From Candidatus Segatella caccae (lineage in GTDB: Bacteria; Bacteroidota; Bacteroidia; Bacteroidales; Bacteroidaceae): a stretch of 6,846 nucleotides of DNA. The stretch covers positions 1 to 6,846 of the forward strand of contig USOQ01000098.1 of NCBI GenBank assembly GCA_900556395.1, written 5' to 3'. The notes under the pieces were generated by a model. That model worked only from the letters and a program-made list of their open reading frames with translations. It made no database searches and was not told the origin of the DNA. Position numbers and translations under genes: made by a program. How positions within the stretch are numbered: the stretch's first letter is position 1; every line of letters begins with the position of its first letter. Shown piece after piece: positions 1-6,718 of this stretch.

Positions 1-3000
1 TTGGCACTACCTGGATGAAATCCTCTACGTAGTGGTTCCAGTCGTCGAGCATGGTGCGGGCGAGTTTACTGCCGGTATAGAGATAGTGCTGGCGGATGAG
101 CTCGTGCAGTTCCTTGCGGTATGTGCTGTCCTCGACGAGATTGATTTCCACCATGTCCATGTTGCAGAAGTAGTCGAAGTTGTGGTTCTTGTCCCATACA
201 TAGGCTACACCACCACTCATACCAGCGGCAAAGTTACGACCTGTCTCACCGAGCACTACCACGCGTCCGCCTGTCATGTACTCGCAGCAGTGGTCGCCAG
301 CACCCTCGATGACAGCAATGGCACCAGAGTTGCGTACTCCGAAGCGTTCGCCTACCTTACCATTGATATACAACTCGCCTGATGTGGCACCATAGAGTCC
401 GGTATTTCCTGCGATGATGTTGTCTTCGGCAGAGAAATTGCTGCGGATAGGAGGCAGGATGGAAATACGGCCTCCCGATAGTCCCTTGGCGAAATAGTCG
501 TTGGTTTCGCCTTCCAGCTTGAAGTCAACACCCTTGACAAGGAAGGCTCCGAAACTCTGTCCTGCAGAACCTTTAAACTTGACATTCACGGTCTTGTCGG
601 GCAGACCAGCTTCGCCATATTTGGCAGCGATGGCACCACTGAGCATGGCTCCGGCAGCACGATCGGTGTTCTTGATGGCAAAGTCGAGGTTGACCTCTTC
701 TTGCTTCTCTATGGCGTTCTGTGCACCACGAACGAGCTGTTGGTCGAGCACATTGGCAAGATCGTGTATCTGTTCAGTGGTGTGATAGAGTGAGCCGTGG
801 CCTGCCTCACGATGCAGCAGGCGAGAAAAGTCGAGAAGGTCGGCTTTCTGCTTGATAAACTGTGCTGTAGCACTGTCTACGGCGTCGTCACCCTCTGTAG
901 GAACCACTTCCTCATCGGTTTTGCGAACAATAAGTTCTGTATGACCAATGATGTCGTTGAGTGAGGTGTAGCCCATCTCTGCCAAGTATTCGCGTACTTC
1001 TTCGGCAAGGAAGCGGAAGTAGTTGATGAGGTATTTGTAGCTACCACGGAAGTGAGCGCGGAGCTTAGGATCTTGTGTGGCAACACCCATCGGACAGGTA
1101 TTGAGGTTACACTTGCGCATCATGACACAGCCCAAGACGATGAGGGCAGCAGTACCGAAGCTGAACTCTTCTGCACCGAGCAATGCCATGAGGATGATGT
1201 CGCGTCCGCTCTTCAGCTGACCATCTACCTGTAGACGAACCTGTCCGCGAAGACCATTCTTCACCAAGGTCTGCTGGGTTTCAGAAAGGCCAATCTCGGG
1301 TGATATACCTGCAAAGCGCATGCTGGATGCAGGACTGGCACCTGTACCGCCCTCGGCACCAGAGATGACGATGAGGTCGGCTTTTGCCTTAGCCACACCG
1401 GCAGCGATGGTACCCACACCGCTTTCGGCAACGAGTTTCACAGAGATGGCAGCGCGTGGGTTCACATTCTTCAGGTCGAAGATGAGCTGTGCCAAGTCTT
1501 CTATACTATAGATATCGTGATGAGGTGGAGGCGAGATGAGGCTGATGCCAGGGATGGAGTGACGGGTCTTGGCAATGACCTCGTTGACTTTGAAGCCTGG
1601 CAACTGTCCGCCTTCACCAGGCTTAGCGCCCTGTGCCACCTTGATTTGTATCTCCTCGGCATTGACGAGGTATTCGGTTGTTACACCGAAACGGCCCGAA
1701 GCCACCTGTTTGGTCTTGCTTGAAAGGCTGATGCCATCCTGAGTAGAATGGAATCGCTCGTTATCTTCACCTCCCTCACCCGTATTGCTACGTGCTCCGA
1801 GGGCGTTCATGGCAAGTGCCATCGCTTCGTGAGCCTCCTTGGAGAGGGCACCGAAACTCATCGCACCTGTAACGAAGTGCTTCACGATTTCCTCGATAGG
1901 TTCTACCTTGTCGATAGAGATAGGGTTCTTGCGGAAAGCGAAGAAGTCGCGGATGAAGATGGGTTCTTGTTTGTTGTCGACAAGTTGGGTGTATTTCTTA
2001 AACAGTTGATAGTCGCCCTTGCGGGTGGCAAGCTGCAACGTGGCGATGGTCTCTGGGTTCCAGGCATGCTTGATGCCGTCCTTACGATAGTGGAATTGTC
2101 CCATGCTGGGCAGGAAGTCGAGCTTCTTGGTGGCGAAGGCCTTGTCGTGCAGATGGATGGCGTCGCGGGCTATCGTTTCGAGACCTATGCCGCCGATGGT
2201 GCTTACCTCTGTGCCGAAATAGTTCTTTAGCAGACTCTCACTCAGACCGATGCTCTCGAAGATCTTGGCACCGCGATAGCTACGGATGGTTGAGATACCC
2301 ATCTTAGCCATAATCTTGAACAAGCCCTTCTTCACAGCCTTGATGTAGTTCTGCTCGGCTGTATGGTAGTCTTCTTGAATCTTTCCCTTCTTTACCAGGT
2401 CGTCAAGGATGGCGTATGTCAGATATGGACAGAGGGCTGATGCACCGTAACCCAACAAGAGTGCTGCATGCATCACCTCGCGTATCTCGCCACTCTCTAC
2501 GATAAGAGCGGTCTGCACACGTTTGCCGGCATCAATCAGATAATGGTGTACGGCACTGACAGCCAACAAGGATGGGATGGCTGCATGGGTTTCATCCACG
2601 CCACGGTCGGAGAGAATAATATAGTTGTATCCGTCGTCTACACTCTTGGCAGCCTCCTTGCAGAGTTCGTCCAGAGCTTCGTGCAGTCCTTCTTCGCCTT
2701 TGACGGTCTCAAAGAGCATGTGGAGCTTCACGGTATTGAAGCCCTTGTAGCGGATATTCTGAAGGATATCCAACTGGGTGTTGGTCAGGATAGGATGTGG
2801 CAGACGCACCATCTTGCAATTGCTCTCATCGGGGTTCAGAATGCCAGAACCTACGCGACCTATGTACTCGGTGAGACTCATCACAAGGTTCTCACGGATG
2901 GAGTCGATGGCAGGGTTGGTAACCTGTGCAAACTGCTGACGGAAGTAGTTAAAGAAAATCTGTGGCTGGTCGGAAAGTACGGCAAGTGGAGTGTCATTAC

Positions 3001-4444
3001 CCATGGATGCTGTAGGCTCTTGGCCCTTGGTAGCCATAGGGATAATGGTTCCGTCGATGTCTTCTTCGCCGAAGCCGAACTCCAACTCCTTGCGGGTGAG
3101 ATCTTCCACTGCGTTTTCCACTTTACGTCCGCTGCGGAGCTTCTCCAACTCGATGCGGTTGGTGTTGAGCCACTGACGATAAGGATGCTGGGCTGCCAGA
3201 CGCTCCTTGATTTCGCCATCATAGTATATCTTACCTTCCTGGGTATCGATGAGCAGAATCTTACCAGGCTGCAGACGACCTTTCTCTGCCACCTCAGATG
3301 GGTCGAAGTCCATTACGCCTACCTCGGAAGCCACTACCATCATGTCGTTCTTGGTGATGGTGTAGCGGGCTGGGCGAAGACCGTTACGGTCGAGCATACC
3401 ACCAGCATAGCGTCCGTCGCTGAAGAGTAGGGCAGCAGGTCCGTCCCATGGTTCCATCAAGATGGAGTGATATTCGTAGAAAGCCTTGAGGTCTTCAGAG
3501 ATGGGGTTCTTGTCATTGAAACTCTCTGGCACCATGACCGCCATGGCGTGAGGCAGTGACAGACCGCTCATCACAAAGAACTCAAACACATTGTCGAGAC
3601 TGGCTGAATCACTCATGCCGGGCTGTACGATGGGTGAGATGTCGCGAATGTCGCCCAAAGCCTCGCTGCTGAGTACACTCTCACGTGCCTTCATCCAACC
3701 TCTGTTTCCGCGGATGGTGTTGATCTCACCATTGTGACAGAGCAGACGGAAAGGCTGTGCCAAACTCCAGGTTGGGAAGGTGTTAGTAGAGAAACGTGAG
3801 TGGACGAGTGCCAGACCGCTGGTAAAGTAGTTGTTGGTGAGGTCGGGGTAATACTGGCGTAGCTGCAAGCTACTCAGCATGCCCTTGTATACGATGTTCG
3901 AATTAGACAACGAACAGATGTAGAAGTCGGGGTCGCTGATGCGCTTTTCGATGCGCTTGCGAACGAGGTAGAGGATGCGTTCGAAGACAGGCACCTTGTC
4001 GTCGGTAACACCTGTGATGAATACTTGTTTGATGGCAGGCTCATTGCTCAAAGCAGCCTCGCCCAGACATTCGGGGTTGGTAGGCACGTTGCGTAGATGC
4101 ATGAGCTGAAGTCCCTCGCGCTCTATCTCCTCGATCATGATGGAGAGGATGTCCTGCTGTTTCTTTTCGTCTTTAGGTAGGAAGATGAGACCTGTGCCAT
4201 ATTTGCCTTTCTCGGGCACAGGAATACCCTGAAGAAGAATAAACTCGTGCGGAATCTGGAGCATGATGCCGGCACCGTCGCCCGTCTTGTTATCGGCACC
4301 CTCAGCACCACGATGGCGCATGTTCTCGAGTACCTTTAGGGCATTGTCTACCAGCTCATGGCTCTTGTTGCCGTGGATGTTAACCACCATTCCTACGCCA
4401 CACGCATCGTGCTCATAGGTTGAACTGTACAATCCTTTTTCCAT
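1..4444 (-). CDS. gltB: Glutamate synthase large (alpha) subunit, 3' end cut by window edge
   Basis: Makes L-glutamate from glutamine and 2-oxoglutarate in the cytoplasm, normally with an NAD(P)H-oxidising GltD subunit. The frame is open for 1481 codons and leaves the window before its stop. I chose the ATG at 4444 because it gives MEKGLYSSTYEHDACGVG, placing the catalytic Cys at residue 15 after a short propeptide. Domains in order: class II amidotransferase (Cys15, RHRGAEGADN near 45, CHNGEIN 236-242); central domain (NPAID 510-514); FMN and 2-oxoglutarate domain (MSFGALSK 862-869, SNTGEGGE 886-893, GAKPGEGGQLPG 939-950, SGAEGGTGASP 1028-1038); 3Fe-4S cysteines 1106, 1112 and 1117 in CVMMRKCNLNTC; and the C-terminal GXGXG beta-helix (about 1345-1418). 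These anchors all lie in one frame, so no frameshift is apparent. Family members are about 1500 residues, so little is missing. The short segment between SNTGEGGE and KQVASGRFGV lacks the long insert I recall from ferredoxin-dependent enzymes, favouring the NAD(P)H type (inference). It lies 205 bp downstream of asnB. Confidence 0.97.
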   Translation of the reverse strand, partial: MEKGLYSSTYEHDACGVGMVVNIHGNKSHELVDNALKVLENMRHRGAEGADNKTGDGAGIMLQIPHEFILLQGIPVPEKGKYGTGLIFLPKDEKKQQDILSIMIEEIEREGLQLMHLRNVPTNPECLGEAALSNEPAIKQVFITGVTDDKVPVFERILYLVRKRIEKRISDPDFYICSLSNSNIVYKGMLSSLQLRQYYPDLTNNYFTSGLALVHSRFSTNTFPTWSLAQPFRLLCHNGEINTIRGNRGWMKARESVLSSEALGDIRDISPIVQPGMSDSASLDNVFEFFVMSGLSLPHAMAVMVPESFNDKNPISEDLKAFYEYHSILMEPWDGPAALLFSDGRYAGGMLDRNGLRPARYTITKNDMMVVASEVGVMDFDPSEVAEKGRLQPGKILLIDTQEGKIYYDGEIKERLAAQHPYRQWLNTNRIELEKLRSGRKVENAVEDLTRKELEFGFGEEDIDGTIIPMATKGQEPTASMGNDTPLAVLSDQPQIFFNYFRQQFAQVTNPAIDSIRENLVMSLTEYIGRVGSGILNPDESNCKMVRLPHPILTNTQLDILQNIRYKGFNTVKLHMLFETVKGEEGLHEALDELCKEAAKSVDDGYNYIILSDRGVDETHAAIPSLLAVSAVHHYLIDAGKRVQTALIVESGEIREVMHAALLLGYGASALCPYLTYAILDDLVKKGKIQEDYHTAEQNYIKAVKKGLFKIMAKMGISTIRSYRGAKIFESIGLSESLLKNYFGTEVSTIGGIGLETIARDAIHLHDKAFATKKLDFLPSMGQFHYRKDGIKHAWNPETIATLQLATRKGDYQLFKKYTQLVDNKQEPIFIRDFFAFRKNPISIDKVEPIEEIVKHFVTGAMSFGALSKEAHEAMALAMNALGARSNTGEGGEDNERFHSTQDGISLSSKTKQVASGRFGVTTEYLVNAEEIQIKVAQGAKPGEGGQLPGFKVNEVIAKTRHSIPGISLISPPPHHDIYSIEDLAQLIFDLKNVNPRAAISVKLVAESGVGTIAAGVAKAKADLIVISGAEGGTGASPASSMRFAGISPEIGLSETQQTLVKNGLRGQVRLQVDGQLKSGRDIILMALLGAEEFSFGTAALIVLGCVMMRKCNLNTCPMGVATQDPKLRAHFRGSYKYLINYFRFLAEEVREYLAEMGYTSLNDIIGHTELIVRKTDEEVVPTEGDDAVDSATAQFIKQKADLLDFSRLLHREAGHGSLYHTTEQIHDLANVLDQQLVRGAQNAIEKQEEVNLDFAIKNTDRAAGAMLSGAIAAKYGEAGLPDKTVNVKFKGSAGQSFGAFLVKGVDFKLEGETNDYFAKGLSGGRISILPPIRSNFSAEDNIIAGNTGLYGATSGELYINGKVGERFGVRNSGAIAVIEGAGDHCCEYMTGGRVVVLGETGRNFAAGMSGGVAYVWDKNHNFDYFCNMDMVEINLVEDSTYRKELHELIRQHYLYTGSKLARTMLDDWNHYVEDFIQVVP

Positions 4445-4492
4445 TTCTTGTTCGTTTTATATTTATCGGTTATTTCTATAACTTAATACACT

Positions 4493-4524
4493 TTTTTATC
4501 AAGAATATTATTTTTATCAAGAAT
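4493..4524. repeat. 14-bp direct repeat TTTTTATCAAGAAT, two copies
   Basis: Identical 14-base copies lie at 4493-4506 and 4511-4524, offset by 18 bases and separated by only four bases (ATTA). The second copy runs into the left arm of the 17-bp inverted repeat. The arrangement looks like a local duplication of the palindrome's edge or paired binding half-sites. No regulator can be named. Confidence 0.7.
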
Positions 4525-4609
4525 TAGAGAATTTTCATTCTTGCTTCTCATGAAGATAACAATGAGAATTTCAAAACAGAGAAAAAATCTCTAATTCTCT
4601 AATTCTTGA
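4517..4609. repeat. 17-bp perfect inverted repeat (arms 4517-4533 and 4593-4609)
   Basis: The left arm TCAAGAATTAGAGAATT (4517-4533) is the exact reverse complement of the right arm AATTCTCTAATTCTTGA (4593-4609), with 59 bases between them. The match stops sharply on both sides. The loop contains two smaller hairpins: TTCTCAT (4545-4551) with ATGAGAA (4562-4568), and AGAGA (4578-4582) with TCTCT (4588-4592). In the asnB-to-gltB transcript the stem would be followed by an A-rich rather than U-rich stretch, so it does not look like a standard intrinsic terminator. It could be a small palindromic mobile or REP-like element, an mRNA-stabilising stem, or a leader structure for gltB. The sequence does not decide between these. 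Confidence 0.85.
4589..4604. repeat. Tandem octamer CTCTAATT x2
   Basis: Two exact copies of CTCTAATT lie at 4589-4596 and 4597-4604, followed by CTTGA. They make up most of the right arm of the main inverted repeat, so the left arm could also pair in a register shifted by eight bases. The left arm has one full complementary unit (AATTAGAG) plus AATT, which suggests gain or loss of one octamer on one side. Confidence 0.65.
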
Positions 4610-4649
4610 CTAAAAAATAATCTCGAATAAATCTTCTTGATAATTCACT

Positions 4650-6440
4650 TTACTTCTTATAAGCTTCTTGATGGACTCCAGCTACAGCTCTACCGCTGGG
4701 GTCATTCTGATTTTTGAATGAGGCATCCCATGCCAGTGCCTCTGCTGTAGAGCAAGCCACGCTGGGCACGCTGGGCACGCTGCGTGCAGCGCTGTCACTG
4801 GGGAAATGTTCGGCAAAGATGGAGCGATAGTAATATTCCTCCTTGTTCTGTGGGGGGTTGATGGGGAAACGCTCTGCGGCATGTGCCATCTGCTCATCGC
4901 TTACAGCTGATGCGGTAATCTGTTTCAGAGTATCTATCCATGAATAGCCTACACCATCTGAGAACTGTTCTTTCTGGCGCCATGCCACTTTTTCTGGAAG
5001 CAAATCGGCAAAGGCCTCACGCACCACTTTCTTCTCGATGGTCTTGTCGGGACACATCTTTAGCACGGGGTTCATGCCCATGGCCACGTCGAGGAACTCC
5101 TTGTCGAGGAAGGGTACACGGCCCTCGATGCCCCATGCTGCCAAACTCTTGTTGGCTCGCAGACAGTCGTAGAGATAGAGTTTGCCGAGCTTGCGGACGG
5201 TTTCTTCGTGGAACGCCTTGGCATCGGGGGCCTTGTGGAAGTAGAGGTAACCACCGAAAACCTCGTCGGCCCCTTCGCCCGAAAGCACCATCTTGATGCC
5301 CATGCTGCGAATGACACGTGCCAGCAGGTACATAGGGGTGGAGGCACGCACGGTGGTGACGTCGTAAGTCTCTATAAAGTAGATGACATCGCGGATGGCG
5401 TCCAATCCTTCCTGGATGGTGTAGTTGATTTCGTGATGAACGGTTCCGATGTGTTCTGCCACCAGTCTGGCTTTAGCCAAGTCGGGAGCTCCCTTTAGTC
5501 CTACGGCGAAGGAGTGAAGTCGTGGCCAATAGGCTTGGGTCTCGCCACCATTCTCTACACGTGTGGCAGAGTATTTTTCGGCTATGGCAGAGATGACCGA
5601 TGAGTCGAGACCACCGCTGAGCAGCACTCCGTAGGGTACATCGCTCATCAACTGGCGTTTTACCGAAGCCTCAAGAGCATCATGTATCTGGTCGACTGCC
5701 GTCTGCTCCTGTGGTGTAGCCTCTGCCAATTGTTCGGAAGCCTTCTTGTTGTCGTCGATATGGTATTTCTTCTGCATGGCGGCATATTCAAACCAGTCGC
5801 GTTTGTAGTAGCGCTTCATGCCTGGAGTCTTACTGTAGTAGTAATGTCCAGGCAGGAAAGGTTCGTAATGGTCGCATTGTCCTTCGAGGGCCTTGAGTTC
5901 GGAAGCCACCATCACCTTGCCGTCGTTGTCGTAGCCTATATAGAGTGGTATTACGCCAATGGGGTCGCGTGCTATCAAAAACTCATCGTGCTCTGCATCG
6001 TAGAGAGCGAAAGCAAAAATGCCGTTCAATTCTTCAAGCATTTGGCAGATGCGGGCATGTACAGCATCCTCGCCTTGATAGATCAGTGTGGCGAAGTCGG
6101 TGTCGGCGCGCATTTCGCGATAGAGCGATAGGATAACCTCGCAGTCGCTGCCTGTCTGGTACTGGTAATGACCAGCAAAACGTGAGCGGATGTTCTGGTG
6201 ATTGTATATTTCACCATTGACAGCGAGTACTTGCTTCTTGTCGGGAGAGAAGAGTGGCTGGCGACCACTCTCTGGATCTACGATGCTTAGACGCTCATGT
6301 GCCAAGATGGCGGAACCACCACAGTAGATGCCGCTCCAGTCTGGTCCGCGATGGCGGATTTTCTGACTCATACGTAGTGCTTGCTGTCGCTGTTCGGGAG
6401 TTTGCTCCTGAATGTTGAAGATAGATACGATACCACACAT
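4650..6440 (-). CDS. asnB: Asparagine synthetase B, glutamine-hydrolysing
   Basis: Converts aspartate, glutamine and ATP to asparagine, glutamate, AMP and pyrophosphate in the cytoplasm. The start gives MCGIVSIFN, and removing Met1 exposes the catalytic Cys2, which fixes the start. The amidotransferase domain (about 2-210) keeps the glutamine-site residues Arg50, Asn75, Glu77 and Asp99, matching E. coli AsnB shifted by one. The synthetase domain (about 250-545) has the PP-loop SGGLDSS (275-281), ETYDVTTVRASTPMYL (357-372), LSGEGADEVFGGY (386-398), EGRVPFLDKEFLDVAM (439-454) and WRQKEQFSDGVGYSWID (487-503). The tail VPSVPSVACSTAEALAWD (555-572) and DPSGRAV are typical of bacterial AsnB. At 596 residues it is about 40 longer than E. 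coli AsnB (554), mainly from extra residues near 111-135 and in the interdomain linker near 223-250. An AGGA about ten bases before the ATG is at most a weak ribosome site. gltB follows on the same strand. Confidence 0.98.
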   Translation of the reverse strand: MCGIVSIFNIQEQTPEQRQQALRMSQKIRHRGPDWSGIYCGGSAILAHERLSIVDPESGRQPLFSPDKKQVLAVNGEIYNHQNIRSRFAGHYQYQTGSDCEVILSLYREMRADTDFATLIYQGEDAVHARICQMLEELNGIFAFALYDAEHDEFLIARDPIGVIPLYIGYDNDGKVMVASELKALEGQCDHYEPFLPGHYYYSKTPGMKRYYKRDWFEYAAMQKKYHIDDNKKASEQLAEATPQEQTAVDQIHDALEASVKRQLMSDVPYGVLLSGGLDSSVISAIAEKYSATRVENGGETQAYWPRLHSFAVGLKGAPDLAKARLVAEHIGTVHHEINYTIQEGLDAIRDVIYFIETYDVTTVRASTPMYLLARVIRSMGIKMVLSGEGADEVFGGYLYFHKAPDAKAFHEETVRKLGKLYLYDCLRANKSLAAWGIEGRVPFLDKEFLDVAMGMNPVLKMCPDKTIEKKVVREAFADLLPEKVAWRQKEQFSDGVGYSWIDTLKQITASAVSDEQMAHAAERFPINPPQNKEEYYYRSIFAEHFPSDSAARSVPSVPSVACSTAEALAWDASFKNQNDPSGRAVAGVHQEAYKK

Positions 6441-6495
6441 AATTGCTTTTCCTTTCTTTTACGGTTGTTTGTAACACTTTGCTAAGTATTGAATG

Positions 6496-6527
6496 CAAAA
6501 TTACTACAATTTGACATAATTAAGAAA
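6496..6527 (-). promoter_or_regulatory. Candidate Bacteroidota-type promoter for asnB
   Basis: On the minus strand, TAATTTTG (6503-6496) matches the Bacteroidota -7 consensus TAnnTTTG at every fixed position. TTTC (6527-6524), one base off the -33 TTTG element, lies upstream with a 20-bp spacer, which fits that promoter class. Transcription would start near 6490 and give an asnB leader of about 50 nt. The -7 match is visible in the sequence; its use as a promoter is inferred. AT-rich DNA can produce such matches by chance. Confidence 0.55.
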
Positions 6528-6691
6528 TATTTACTTGCAATTTGTGTTAGTTTTGCGTGTTTTGTTTTAATCTTGAAGCTATTATTGCTGTCTTGCTTTC
6601 ATATTGTAAGCGTTCTGTTGTTTGTATATTACAATTTGAAAGTTTGTTTCAAAATTAAGAGAAAAAATATAGATTATCAGTTTGATTTATT

Positions 6692-6718
6692 GAAGTTATA
6701 GAAGTTAAAGAAGTGGAT
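6692..6718. repeat. Degenerate 9-bp tandem repeat, three units
   Basis: Three adjoining units read GAAGTTATA (6692-6700), GAAGTTAAA (6701-6709) and GAAGTGGAT (6710-6718). The first two differ at one base and the third shares only GAAGT plus scattered positions. The array lies about 250 bp upstream of the asnB start in otherwise unassigned AT-rich DNA. No function is evident. Confidence 0.5.

Larger units (their letters stand above)
4496..4643. repeat. Outer 10-bp inverted repeat flanking the main palindrome
   Basis: TTATCAAGAA (4496-4505) is the exact reverse complement of TTCTTGATAA (4634-4643). The two copies bracket the 17-bp inverted repeat and share its TCAAGAA core, so the spacer has four copies of this core: two on the gltB side and two inverted on the asnB side. 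The right copy ends six bases before the asnB stop codon. Confidence 0.7.
4445..4649. other. AT-rich, repeat-filled spacer between asnB and gltB
   Basis: This 205-bp spacer contains no credible open frame. It is far richer in A and T than the genes on either side and holds a 17-bp perfect inverted repeat, an outer 10-bp inverted repeat, a 14-bp direct repeat and a tandem octamer, listed separately. No clear Bacteroidota promoter (TAnnTTTG with an upstream TTTG) was found in front of gltB, so gltB may be read through from asnB. A weak or unrecognised promoter here is equally possible. The sequence just before the gltB ATG is A-rich (AACGAACAAGAA) without a Shine-Dalgarno match, which is usual in Bacteroidota. 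Confidence 0.8.

Noticed and set aside
32..382. Plus-strand open frame of 116 codons
   Set aside because: It is antisense to the GXGXG domain of gltB, which reads cleanly on the other strand.
1748..2230. Plus-strand open frame of 160 codons
   Set aside because: It is antisense to conserved gltB sequence including SNTGEGGE; no recognisable domain or start signal.
2468..3430. Plus-strand open frame of 320 codons
   Set aside because: It lies wholly antisense to the FMN/central region of gltB, whose minus-strand frame has clear conserved motifs. The translation (many His, Val, Leu, Gly, no recognisable domain) is typical of an antisense shadow.
4517..4609. Intrinsic terminator after asnB
   Set aside because: The stem is AT-rich, the loop is 59 bases, and no U-run follows it on either strand, so it does not fit a rho-independent terminator.
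4760..4785. Nine-base repeat CTGGGCACG at the 3' end of asnB
   Set aside because: It encodes the conserved VPSVPSV stretch of the AsnB tail, so it reflects protein sequence rather than a separate DNA element.
4940..5296. Plus-strand 118-codon and minus-strand 91-codon frames within the asnB synthetase domain
   Set aside because: Arg/Pro/Ser-rich translations are out-of-frame readings of the asnB gene, which is intact and conserved.
5682..6131. Plus-strand open frame of 149 codons
   Set aside because: It is antisense to the glutaminase domain and linker of asnB; hydrophobic Val/Leu runs mirror the complementary codons.
6489..6701. Plus-strand 70-codon frame with a hydrophobic, membrane-like translation
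   Set aside because: It overlaps the candidate asnB promoter, has low-complexity Leu/Phe/Ile/Lys content expected from AT-rich DNA, and resembles no family I know. A small membrane peptide cannot be strictly excluded.
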